DNA of 64,000 nt from a virus. The notes under the pieces were generated by a model. The model was not told the DNA's origin, did no database searches, and worked only from the letters and a program-made list of their open reading frames with translations. The stretch covers positions 101,527-165,526 of the IMG/VR virus record IMGVR_UViG_3300037247_000655; one strand, 5' to 3'. Positions 42,457-49,628 of the stretch are shown here, in pieces. Each line of letters opens with the position of its first letter. Position 1 is the stretch's first letter. The position numbers and the translations under genes were made by a program.

Positions 42457-43249
42457 ACACTTGCTCCTCAGTAAATGACGTATCCACATCACCGTCCCTA
42501 GAAAGAGACATCTGAACTGTCTCCATACATAGTCTACAGTTCATTCCTGCTTTCAGTTGTTCGGATCTCCAATTGTATACATATTCCTGCGCTTCTTCCC
42601 ATGTTGTTTCATTGAAGTGTCGCCAAGGAAAATAACCAAATGGGCATTTACATATCATACCATTTTCTGTAATGGTCATGTTACACATGTCTTCGCATCT
42701 AGATACTGTGTTTTTATAGCCTCCAAGATTATTATCCCATGCCCTTCCTACCGGAACTATGTCGTTGACACTCGAATCACCTGGTTCTATTATGGGGATA
42801 CCCATATTATTATCTTTTAATAAAGATATAGCCTTGTGGCTGGGTTTGTCGTGCCAACTATCTTGAGATACAGCAACCTCTATTCTTGGGCACGATGCTG
42901 CTTGTATTTGTCTCATTGCGTCAAAGAATGTATCTGTACCTCTACCACCCCAAAATCCATTTGTTACCAACCTAATCCTACCCCTGCCTGTAGATAATGC
43001 AACAAGCATTTCTGGGTAGTTTTCTAAAATAGTAATTTCACCACCCATGATATTGAGGTTGATTTTTTTTGGTACCCAAGCGTTAAGTTCTTCACACGCA
43101 CTAGTAGACATCTGACCAATCATACTAGGGCCAGATCTAAAACAACAATGTCTACACTGTTGATCGCACTTGTTGGTGACCCTAACGACACAAGCCGTTG
43201 CAGCATTAGCCCTTTTCCATATTCCAGGCCATTTATCATGATTATCCAT
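42449..43249 (-). CDS. Radical SAM protein
   Basis: 266 residues. Cluster motif C28-x3-C32-x2-C35 (CDQQCRHC) plus an adjoining Cys, NIMGGEITIL as the SAM-binding GGE, and a C-terminal Cys group (RCEDMCNM, ICKCPFG, NCRLCMET) that may hold an auxiliary cluster. It resembles small SPASM-like peptide-modifying enzymes, but no precursor peptide is evident next to it. Overlaps the kinase-phosphatase by 8 bases. Confidence 0.83.
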   Translation of the reverse strand: MDNHDKWPGIWKRANAATACVVRVTNKCDQQCRHCCFRSGPSMIGQMSTSACEELNAWVPKKINLNIMGGEITILENYPEMLVALSTGRGRIRLVTNGFWGGRGTDTFFDAMRQIQAASCPRIEVAVSQDSWHDKPSHKAISLLKDNNMGIPIIEPGDSSVNDIVPVGRAWDNNLGGYKNTVSRCEDMCNMTITENGMICKCPFGYFPWRHFNETTWEEAQEYVYNWRSEQLKAGMNCRLCMETVQMSLSRDGDVDTSFTEEQVYV

Positions 43250-44375
43250 TACTGTTTACCTCATGAACCATAACGTCGTCTCCATCTCCGTCTATGACCA
43301 TGCCCCTTAATACCCCACCATCGCAGATACCACCATCTAGACAATAAGCTGAGTTGACAGGATGTGGATCTTCGCAAATAATGTGGCCACCGATTATATT
43401 ATATGTGTCGTCAAGTGTTTCCCACCACAACACACCATTATTGTCGTCATAAAAATCTGATCCACGTAGGTATCGTGAGTACAAACACGTTTCTACGTGC
43501 TGACTATAGATGGACTTGCCACCATCAATCCCTGCGTGTACAACATAAGTCGGTTTAATACCTATGTCACCAATACGAATCATTTGAGGCAAATACTGGA
43601 ACCACGCTGCCCATTCGGTCTTATCTAAATCAGCGCATTGTTCTATGGTGCAATCTAGACCATTGACTATCTTTACTGGGTTTCCAATCAGATGTCGACG
43701 ATATTTGTTGTCGTGATTACCTTCAACCGAGTAGGCACCAGGCGTATCTCTGAACCACTGTAGTGTTTCCCTTATCCTGGGGCCACGATCAACAAGGTCT
43801 CCTGTTGCTACCACGATGTCTCCTGCTCTATACTCACATTTAGCAAGAAGGGACATAAATTCGTTAAAATACCCATGGATATCCCCCACAACAATCACCC
43901 GCTCGCCTTGGCATATATTTCTAAGATCCAATAAATTGGCTGTACGTTTGCTGCATATATGAAGAATCTCGTCATATTCATCACAACTAGGTGGTTCAAA
44001 CTGATCGAAATACACATTAAGTATCTTATTGTGATCTGCATCTACAGAAATAGTTGGGTGGTTTTTTCTGGTTGCAAGACGCTCAAGACATGTACGTCTA
44101 TTTATGTCGAATAACACAAAAATCACACTATACCCTGATTGCCTAGCTGGTTTTGTATACCTATCTCTTTGAGCCCTGTTGAGATTCATTCTATCGACTA
44201 CTATGGATATCCTAGACTTAATAGATGTCTGAAATATACGGTGATGATGCTTCCCTTGTTCGTCTTGCGACAATCTCATTATGGGCCTGCCTGGTTGTCT
44301 CATGAGTGTGTTTGTTGCCCAATAAGTCTTGCCTGATCCCTGTGGTCCTATTAGTATATAGATTGTCTTACTCAT
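43242..44375 (-). CDS. Polynucleotide kinase-phosphatase (Pnkp-like) fusion
   Basis: 377 residues. The N-terminal P-loop kinase has GPQGSGKTYWATNTL (9-23). The C-terminal calcineurin-type phosphatase has VVGDIHGY, TGDLVDRGP, EGNHDNK and VVHAGIDGG. This is the kinase-plus-phosphoesterase order of bacterial Pnkp without the ligase domain. Such enzymes heal 5'-OH and 3'-phosphate or 2',3'-cyclic phosphate ends, for instance tRNAs cut by host anticodon nucleases. The phage carries tRNA genes, and the first lies 0.5 kb away. Confidence 0.87.
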   Translation of the reverse strand: MSKTIYILIGPQGSGKTYWATNTLMRQPGRPIMRLSQDEQGKHHHRIFQTSIKSRISIVVDRMNLNRAQRDRYTKPARQSGYSVIFVLFDINRRTCLERLATRKNHPTISVDADHNKILNVYFDQFEPPSCDEYDEILHICSKRTANLLDLRNICQGERVIVVGDIHGYFNEFMSLLAKCEYRAGDIVVATGDLVDRGPRIRETLQWFRDTPGAYSVEGNHDNKYRRHLIGNPVKIVNGLDCTIEQCADLDKTEWAAWFQYLPQMIRIGDIGIKPTYVVHAGIDGGKSIYSQHVETCLYSRYLRGSDFYDDNNGVLWWETLDDTYNIIGGHIICEDPHPVNSAYCLDGGICDGGVLRGMVIDGDGDDVMVHEVNSNG

Positions 44376-44637
44376 TTGTTTTATCTTCTATATTAAAGGA
44401 ATCTCCAAGAACGACATAATGATCGCCCGAATCAGTAGTAATGATCCAGTCTCCCGGATACATTAGAACTCTACCAGCAACAGTAGCGGCGAAACAATTG
44501 TTCGTTTGTGGATCAATGTAGGTGCCATTAATTAGCGGAACATTATAACCTAACCATTGTTCAATTTTAACGACGCCTGGTCCATCCCTTCCGAAAGTGG
44601 ATTCATATCCTGGCTTACATTTGATTGTATTTCTCAT
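44368..44637 (-). CDS. Small hypothetical protein
   Basis: 89 residues from the ATG at 44637, overlapping the previous stop (ATGA). VVKIEQWLGYNVPLINGTYI and LMYPGDWIITTDSGDHYVVL suggest a beta barrel of the PGDWI type repeated elsewhere in the window (see 57285, 60034). Unrecognised. Confidence 0.65.
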   Translation of the reverse strand: MRNTIKCKPGYESTFGRDGPGVVKIEQWLGYNVPLINGTYIDPQTNNCFAATVAGRVLMYPGDWIITTDSGDHYVVLGDSFNIEDKTNE

Positions 44638-44891
44638 TGTTTGTCTTTCTTTTCTCCTGCTGCGGCTTCTAATCCTACGTGAACGTCTCCCCAAGGTGCG
44701 TTTCTTTTAGCTCTTTCCGCTATGGTTGCCTTTGCTAATGCGACTGTTGCGAAGCCGAATTTTGTGTCGTAGACTAGGCTAGTCGGATAATCCGGTTTAG
44801 CGTACCACCGGTCATCCCGTTGGCCACGCATTGTGCCGCTCACCCCTCGACTGATCGTGTATCCATGGTACTTGCAAGTACTTTCACGCAC
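44634..44891 (-). CDS. Small hypothetical protein
   Basis: 85 residues, GTG start 26 bases after the tRNA. GQRDDRWYAKPDYPTSLVYD then a helical segment ALAKATIAERAKRNA. Unrecognised. An in-frame ATG at 44831 is an alternative start. Confidence 0.58.
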   Translation of the reverse strand: MRESTCKYHGYTISRGVSGTMRGQRDDRWYAKPDYPTSLVYDTKFGFATVALAKATIAERAKRNAPWGDVHVGLEAAAGEKKDKQ

Positions 44892-44916
44892 TGGTCACCT
44901 AGCTTTCTATTTTACT

Positions 44917-44988
44917 GGGCCTGTCTGGATTTGAACCAGAAACCCCTCCGTTATGAGCGGAGCGCTCTGCCAATTGAGCTACAAGCCC
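44917..44988 (-). tRNA. tRNA with CAU anticodon (Met or lysidine-Ile)
   Basis: Complete 72-nt cloverleaf: acceptor GGGCTTG/CAGGCCC, D stem GCTC/GAGC, anticodon stem CTCCG/CGGAG with loop CTCATAA, T arm TCTGG-TTCAAAT-CCAGA, discriminator A. CAU can be elongator Met or Ile2 after lysidine modification. The sequence alone does not settle it. Confidence 0.93.
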
Positions 44989-44990
44989 TG

Positions 44991-45020
44991 CTTCGTTCAC
45001 ATTCGTTCACATTCGTTCCC
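44991..45020 (-). repeat. Three 10-bp tandem repeats before the tRNA
   Basis: Three near-identical decamers (ATTCGTTCAC on the plus strand) abut the tRNA 5' end. They may be remnants of duplication at tRNA insertion or a processing leader. Confidence 0.6.
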
Positions 45021-45040
45021 TGGCACCTTATCCCCACGTC

Positions 45041-45220
45041 TTATGAATCACGAACTCCATGGAGTTCTACGAACTCTTCCTTAGCAGATTCTATTTTAAC
45101 TCTTTTGCCACACTCAATGTACGACTCTGCCGCTTTTGCAGACGAAAAGAGTCTTTTGAATTCTTTGACTGGCTTTCCAGTTATATCTAGTGTTTTTCTC
45201 ATCACTACCCATGCTTCCAT
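45041..45220 (-). CDS. 59-residue protein behind the E1-like gene
   Basis: Short gene below usual cut-offs, overlapping the E1-like stop (TAATG) with GGGAG 8 bases ahead. Basic: RKTLDITGKPVKEFKRLFSS then KAAESYIECGKRVKIESAKE. No family recognised. Being the last gene of the ubiquitin-like cassette, it could be an accessory or a conjugation target. Confidence 0.66.
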   Translation of the reverse strand: MEAWVVMRKTLDITGKPVKEFKRLFSSAKAAESYIECGKRVKIESAKEEFVELHGVRDS

Positions 45221-45879
45221 TATTGTGCTCCCATCTCGTTTGTCAATAGATTAAGGTCTATCTCCTTATCTATGTCGCATCCACGCAACCATTGGGCGAA
45301 TTGCGCCACCATAAGTCCCGCTGCAATATTTGCGCAGTAGATGGTAGTTTTTGCTGTACACCTATCCTGAAATGCTTCTGCCGATGAGAACAGCGTTGTC
45401 TCATAGTGTTTCCTAGACGACTCATCATAGGCCGTGAACACTCTCATGTATTCAGCACTCATCCTCCCGTCTACGAACAGATCTGCCCTCCCCTTAACTC
45501 TGTTGAATATAGATGTTTTAGTTTCTATCCCGTCCGCACAGCAAAATAAAACACCCCCGGTAAACTGGCTAGACTTGAACTTACTACATGCAGTGGTTAC
45601 CTCAATTCCTGAATTGATAAGTCGACATATATCCGCCACGGCGTCTACCTTTGGTTTAGCTAGGTCTGTTTCATAAAAACCCTGTGCTGCTAAGTTCTCC
45701 ACAGCCACCGTGTCAAAATCTATCACACTCAACTTCGGGACACCAATTGCTGCTAACTGTAACGCTACTTGACGACCAATTGCCCCAACACCAACGACAG
45801 TAGCTCTTGTTTCTGCTAATTTGTCTGGTGGTACCAACTCCTGTTGACGTACGTCTCTTCCCGATATCATTGTGCTCAT
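45220..45879 (-). CDS. E1/ThiF-like adenylyltransferase
   Basis: 219 residues from the ATG at 45879 (GGAG 6 bases ahead). Single Rossmann ThiF domain: VVGVGAIGRQVALQLAAIG binds ATP (GVGAIG 30-35), SVIDFDTVAVENLAAQGF carries the Mg-binding Asp and the conserved Asn. LFCCADGIETK follows, then DRCTAKTTIYCANIAAGL with C174 as candidate thioester cysteine. It would adenylate the Ubl C-terminus and pass it to the E2-like protein. Much smaller than eukaryotic E1 and without a ubiquitin-fold domain, as in bacterial E1-E2-JAB operons. Confidence 0.88.
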   Translation of the reverse strand: MSTMISGRDVRQQELVPPDKLAETRATVVGVGAIGRQVALQLAAIGVPKLSVIDFDTVAVENLAAQGFYETDLAKPKVDAVADICRLINSGIEVTTACSKFKSSQFTGGVLFCCADGIETKTSIFNRVKGRADLFVDGRMSAEYMRVFTAYDESSRKHYETTLFSSAEAFQDRCTAKTTIYCANIAAGLMVAQFAQWLRGCDIDKEIDLNLLTNEMGAQ

Positions 45880-45909
45880 GGTAGTCTCCATAATAGATTA
45901 GGAATTCCT

Positions 45910-46743
45910 TTAGTCATCCATAACTAACTCTCGCTCATTTGCGTACTTAGTAGCCCATGCTTTGATCTGCTCAATTAATGGTTCGTTCGGATTAGGTATT
46001 ACCTCTAATAAATCTTCGTCTTCTGTCCACCATTCATCTGCTGTTGGATTGTATACATACCAGACTGCTTCCTCTTCGTCCCAGTGTGATGCGTTACCAT
46101 CAGAGTTCCAGTAGCATTCAATGTCTTTACACAAAAGATCTTTCCACAGAGGATCTTCCATGTCTTGGGTAACACTGGGAGACATCGTCTTTGTTATTAT
46201 TTGAAATTCCTCAACGACTACCTTTGTGTTATATTCTTCCTCCCACGCCTTGGCGTTCGATGAGCCAAACGGGACACTCCAGTCTACCGTTACTTTAAGT
46301 AGTTTTTCTACTCCCGGAGCCGTATTCATCTTGAGACGGCAATATGTAGAACCGTCTTTAGCAATGATTAACATAATTGCCCAGTTAGGATGAGAGAATG
46401 CTTCCTTAAAGTTCTCCTCATCGTTCGCGCTAGGATGTGGCGAATTGCCCGGGTGGGAATGAATCAAAAGATTCATACATGCCCATGGTGGCACACCTAT
46501 GTCCATCATTCGTTCTGTGTGTTCCGCATTGTCCTCTGGGTCTAGTTCGAAATGGATAGGATTACATTTTTGTTTTACTAGAACGAAATCGGTGACTAGC
46601 AAAGGATCTTTTGTTGCAGTTATGCCGTATCCCGCTACTTCAGTGGGACCCAAGTCTCTCATACACAACAATTTTGAGTAGGCATATGCTGTAAATCTCA
46701 GTGTATCACCAAACGTTACCTTTGGTTTTGTGAATTCTTCCAT
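45910..46743 (-). CDS. JAB/JAMM metallopeptidase (deubiquitinase-like)
   Basis: 277 residues. The JAMM zinc site is complete: E35 in TEVAGYG, then LIHSHPGNSPHPSANDEE giving H95, H97, S105 and D108. The C-terminal 100 residues are acidic and Trp-rich (WDEEEAVWYVYN, ADEWWTEDEDLL), possibly a Ubl-binding extension. In such cassettes JAB enzymes trim the Ubl precursor and remove conjugates. AAAGGG before the ATG; 15 bases from the E2-like gene. Confidence 0.9.
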   Translation of the reverse strand: MEEFTKPKVTFGDTLRFTAYAYSKLLCMRDLGPTEVAGYGITATKDPLLVTDFVLVKQKCNPIHFELDPEDNAEHTERMMDIGVPPWACMNLLIHSHPGNSPHPSANDEENFKEAFSHPNWAIMLIIAKDGSTYCRLKMNTAPGVEKLLKVTVDWSVPFGSSNAKAWEEEYNTKVVVEEFQIITKTMSPSVTQDMEDPLWKDLLCKDIECYWNSDGNASHWDEEEAVWYVYNPTADEWWTEDEDLLEVIPNPNEPLIEQIKAWATKYANERELVMDD

Positions 46744-46758
46744 TTTTATCCCTTTCGG

Positions 46759-48090
46759 TTAATCATCAATCTTGGCTAAGATACAATTATGCTTCTTAGA
46801 ACAAGACGTGCAAGTAGATGTTCCGCAGTGTTCACATATGTTCCTATAACAAGAATCACACACTAGCTTGTTGCATTCTTCACAATCGTTTGTACATCCC
46901 TCACAAATACCCGCAGAGCATTGGGTGCATTTCTCAGTTATACAATCTTCACAGAAAACATCCATACAACCACCACATTCTGTCTTGCAACCGTCGCAGA
47001 TATAATCTCCACAATTGGTGCACGGAGTAGAACATGATTCGCAATGGTCTGTCTGACATGTTAGACATAGGCTCGTGCACGATGAGCATACTGTATTTTT
47101 ACATTCTGGACACGTTGTTAAACACCCCTCGCAATATGTCGAGTCACATTCCTCACATGTTTTAGAACAATCCCCACAGAACATCTCGTTACATCCTACG
47201 CAACCTGCTCCATTGAAGCAACTTTCACAGAACACGTCTCTACAGTTATTGCAAGTATATATCAGACTATCATCTAGAGAATCAGAGCAGACTATACAGG
47301 CGTGTTCACTATCTGGATCGTACCATTCATTAAGGTGGTAATACGGTGAGTCTCCGTTGTATGTTCTAAGAATTGACTCAACAATTGTAAGGTAATCCTC
47401 AAGTCTACCTTCACACAAAGCTGCGTTCATTATGTCGCCGCCGTCGCCACAGCAAAGTCTTTCGTTTTTTACGTGTGGATGGTAGCCACCACCGCCAGAC
47501 TCTATTTTGTTGACGGATTCTATCCAGAGGCTTTTGAACGGTTCGGTTATGTTAAGGTGAATCCAAAAGGAACCTAGTTCGACTTCTTCTTCAGACTCAC
47601 TTAATATAACATCTTTTACAAGAACAGACAGTATGTTATCACGGAATTTTACTTCTTCCCATGCGGCCACAATGGCATACATTTCTTCCATTGCTACTTT
47701 GTGGGACAAAGGTGTAATCTTATCATCTATCAGATATTGGAGTGTAGTAGAATTGTAACCAATCGCCGCGATAAGATCTCTTTCAACTTCTTTCGCTAAG
47801 ACCTTGATTATATTATCATGTGTGTGATGAGGGATGAGCCCAAAATGCCGTGGTTTCGTGGTGTCCCACGGGAATTTCTGGACTTTCAGGTCATTCGCAG
47901 ACACAAAAAGTCTAACCAACCTACTTAGTTCATTGGCTTTGTTAACAACTTTTCGAACGTTTCCAATTGTTTGTGGTACGAATTCCTGTCTACCTTTGAT
48001 TGCTTCTTGGATCATCCAGTTTCTATATTTCGAGGCTGCACGACGAACAAGTTTATCGTTCATCTTGCCTGGTTGTTTTTTCGCGATCAT
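46759..48090 (-). CDS. E2-like conjugating domain fused to ten zinc modules
   Basis: 443 residues from the ATG at 48090 (AGGA 9 bases ahead). A helical N-terminus (1-150) is followed by an E2-like fold at about 170-258. This has the strand ELGSFWIHLNITEPF, YHPHVKNERLCCGDGG with the HPHV motif and candidate catalytic C213, and helix LEDYLTIVESILRTYNG ending SPYYHLNEWY, the pattern of bacterial E2-like proteins. From 265 to the end come CIVC and ten consecutive CxxC-x4-CxxC units, about 15 residues each. The repeats could act as an E3 or target-binding scaffold built onto the E2. Confidence 0.82.
   Translation of the reverse strand: MIAKKQPGKMNDKLVRRAASKYRNWMIQEAIKGRQEFVPQTIGNVRKVVNKANELSRLVRLFVSANDLKVQKFPWDTTKPRHFGLIPHHTHDNIIKVLAKEVERDLIAAIGYNSTTLQYLIDDKITPLSHKVAMEEMYAIVAAWEEVKFRDNILSVLVKDVILSESEEEVELGSFWIHLNITEPFKSLWIESVNKIESGGGGYHPHVKNERLCCGDGGDIMNAALCEGRLEDYLTIVESILRTYNGDSPYYHLNEWYDPDSEHACIVCSDSLDDSLIYTCNNCRDVFCESCFNGAGCVGCNEMFCGDCSKTCEECDSTYCEGCLTTCPECKNTVCSSCTSLCLTCQTDHCESCSTPCTNCGDYICDGCKTECGGCMDVFCEDCITEKCTQCSAGICEGCTNDCEECNKLVCDSCYRNICEHCGTSTCTSCSKKHNCILAKIDD
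46801..47253 (-). repeat. Ten tandem CxxC-x4-CxxC coding repeats
   Basis: Ten units such as CNNCRDVFCESC, CVGCNEMFCGDC, CPECKNTVCSSC, CTNCGDYICDGC and CEHCGTSTCTSC follow each other without other sequence. Each has the four Cys needed for one zinc. Unit sequences differ, so the expansion is old rather than recent. Confidence 0.85.
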
Positions 48091-48112
48091 AGTAGATGTT
48101 CCTGTCAAATTC

Positions 48113-48145
48113 AAAAAGGGGTGGAGGAAAGATTTCCCCCACCCC
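48113..48145 (-). terminator. Rho-independent terminator between Ubl genes and E2-like gene
   Basis: Stem GGGGTGG/CCACCCC extended by a G-T pair and GGAA/TTCC, tetraloop, then TTTTTG on the minus strand. It starts 20 bases after the stop of 48165-48410. It should stop or thin transcription before the E2-JAB-E1 genes. Confidence 0.85.
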
Positions 48146-48164
48146 ATTAGAGCCACAATCCAGA

Positions 48165-48410
48165 CTACTTCACCCCCAACAACTTACTCCGAACCTGTTT
48201 AGCTTCGTCTGCCGGAAGCTTGGCTATCAGGTCTACTACAGACTTTGGTAGCTTATTCTTCGCTTCCTTCCTATTCAACTTATATGCCAGAGCAACAACA
48301 TCGTCTGTTTGACTAGCTACCAAGTTTTCAGCCATAGCGATAGCCTCATCGCTCATCCTGGATCGAAGCGACTGAATCTGCTCTTCATTAGTTCCTGGCC
48401 CTCGTGCCAT
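48165..48410 (-). CDS. 81-residue helical protein paired with the Ubl
   Basis: Starts at the ATG at 48410, which has AAAGGAG 7 bases ahead; the longer upstream reading has no RBS. Sequence is wholly helical (NEEQIQSLRSRMSDEAIAMA; KSVVDLIAKLPADEAKQVRS). No family recognised. It shares its transcript with the Ubl and ends at a strong terminator, so it may be made in similar amounts, as expected for a Ubl partner, chaperone or target. Confidence 0.75.
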   Translation of the reverse strand: MARGPGTNEEQIQSLRSRMSDEAIAMAENLVASQTDDVVALAYKLNRKEAKNKLPKSVVDLIAKLPADEAKQVRSKLLGVK

Positions 48411-48479
48411 CTTAATTCTCCTTTGCGGGGCTACACGCCCAATCCTCTGTTCCAATAGACGACTCCACATAGAGCCACC

Positions 48480-48505
48480 GACCCGTGAATCAAAACTATA
48501 CCATA
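48480..48505 (-). promoter_or_regulatory. Possible promoter between Ubl and helical gene
   Basis: CCTATGGTATAGTTTTG on the minus strand contains an extended -10 (TGGTATAGT) about 80 bases before the ATG at 48410. No good -35. Confidence 0.28.
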
Positions 48506-48517
48506 GGTTCAACCAAC

Positions 48518-48775
48518 CTAATGCATAGCTTGAATAGTTACAGTGTCACTGCCATCAACCTTAAGGGGTGCCAATGATATGCGGTCTCCATCCTGAAGGA
48601 TATAGTCCATATGGGCCTCAACCGATGTCCCATTGGCCCTGACACGAATCTTAAACTCTTCTATGTCTCCCTCGAATGCAACCCTCAAGAAATCTTCCAG
48701 CCGAGTGTCGTCTGCAACATCTACCTGCTGAGGTAATCCTGCCCCGTCGTTGGTGATTAGTGTGACATTGATCAT
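48518..48775 (-). CDS. Ubiquitin-like (ThiS/MoaD-type beta-grasp) protein
   Basis: 85 residues. INVTLITNDGAGLPQQVDV, TRLEDFLRVAFEG, FKIRVRANGTSVE, and DYILQDGDRISLAPLKVDG give the strand-strand-helix-strand-strand order of ThiS/MoaD-like Ubls, with the diagnostic LQDGDRI turn. In relatives the chain ends shortly after the position of VDG. Here ten more residues (SDTVTIQAMH) follow G75, so either a JAMM cut exposes the glycine or conjugation uses another end. AGGAG 6 bases before the ATG, directly behind a hairpin. Confidence 0.83.
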   Translation of the reverse strand: MINVTLITNDGAGLPQQVDVADDTRLEDFLRVAFEGDIEEFKIRVRANGTSVEAHMDYILQDGDRISLAPLKVDGSDTVTIQAMH

Positions 48776-48787
48776 TGTGATTCTCCT

Positions 48788-48808
48788 AAAAGAGGCGATA
48801 ATCGCCTC
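48788..48808 (-). terminator. Hairpin with short T-run before the Ubl gene
   Basis: GAGGCGA-TTA-TCGCCTC followed by TTTTAGGAG on the minus strand. The stem is perfect (7 bp) but the T-run is short and runs into the Ubl RBS. It may be an attenuator or an RNA-processing or 5'-protecting hairpin rather than a full terminator. Confidence 0.6.
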
Positions 48809-48858
48809 GTGCCATAGGGCGAACTATTCACCCTTTTCCAATCATTTTGAACTGACAA

Positions 48859-49155
48859 TCAGTTATCCTCCACAATATTATATTTAAGCATCATCGCTGC
48901 CGTCCCATCGCGTATGTCTAAAAGCAATTCCTTTGCTAACCTTTCTGCGTCTCGCCTAGCTTCACGGATATGTTCCCGTCTAGGCCCCGTTCTTATAGTA
49001 TCACCCAACCGAACACTACCACGATAATATGATTCTCCGACCACTAGCAATCGACGATCGGTTTCATCACAATCCAATTGAATATCATGGATGTAAGCAA
49101 AAGATGAACCTGAAAACCATCCCTTTTTCCACTTTTGTGTGAGTTTAAGATTCAT
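48859..49155 (-). CDS. Hypothetical protein upstream of the Ubl cassette
   Basis: 98 residues. Beta-rich first half (FAYIHDIQLDCDETDRRLLV), then a basic helix HIREARRDAERLAKELLLDI. Unrecognised. AAGAGAG before the ATG. Confidence 0.66.
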   Translation of the reverse strand: MNLKLTQKWKKGWFSGSSFAYIHDIQLDCDETDRRLLVVGESYYRGSVRLGDTIRTGPRREHIREARRDAERLAKELLLDIRDGTAAMMLKYNIVEDN

Positions 49156-49171
49156 ATTTTCTCTCTTGTTG

Positions 49172-49259
49172 TTAGACGAGTTCTAATATAAGTATTTCTT
49201 TATCTACTACATCTACCGTTGTGGTTTGAGCCAGGTTTTCCCAAAAGTTTTTTATGCAT
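49172..49259 (-). pseudogene. 28-codon ORF interrupted by a +1 shift at an A6 run
   Basis: From ATG at 49259 the first codons read MHK. After the A6 run the sensible frame is +1: KNFWENLAQTTTVDVVDKEI then LILELV and a stop at 49172. The +1-frame text looks like a normal small phage peptide. Either a slip at AAAAAAC, transcriptional slippage or a sequence error joins the two. GCGAG lies 5 bases upstream of the ATG. Confidence 0.4.
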
Positions 49260-49261
49260 TT

Positions 49262-49573
49262 TTACTCGCCCCTGTTGATATCATCTTGAGACCACTCAAA
49301 TTTACGCTCACCAACTTTCAGACCTAACCATGTCATTGGCCCGGAATCCCACACTTCGAACTGAACATATTCTTCTGCCGCGATACCATCTTTCAAGTGA
49401 TACCTAAATAAAGCGCAGTCGTCAAATGCTTGTGTGTGGTCTGTTTCGTTTATTTGCTCCTTTATGTATCCGCTATCGCGACCACAGCATGGACAAAAGT
49501 CTTTGACCCTGGCGTTTTCACGCAGGAAATCTTCTGCTTCTTTTGATAAACCTTGTGGTTGTGAACATCTCAT
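49262..49573 (-). CDS. Zinc-knuckle hypothetical protein
   Basis: 103 residues from the ATG at 49573. DFCPCCGRDSGYI is a zinc knuckle; YVQFEVWDSGPMTWLGLKVG is strand-rich. A longer form from 49657 is open but would overlap the upstream gene by 29 bases and lacks an RBS. Unrecognised. Confidence 0.6.
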   Translation of the reverse strand: MRCSQPQGLSKEAEDFLRENARVKDFCPCCGRDSGYIKEQINETDHTQAFDDCALFRYHLKDGIAAEEYVQFEVWDSGPMTWLGLKVGERKFEWSQDDINRGE

Positions 49574-49628
49574 GGTTTTCTCACATATACACCAAACTAG
49601 ACTCAGACCTGATTGGGTCCTGCAGTGG

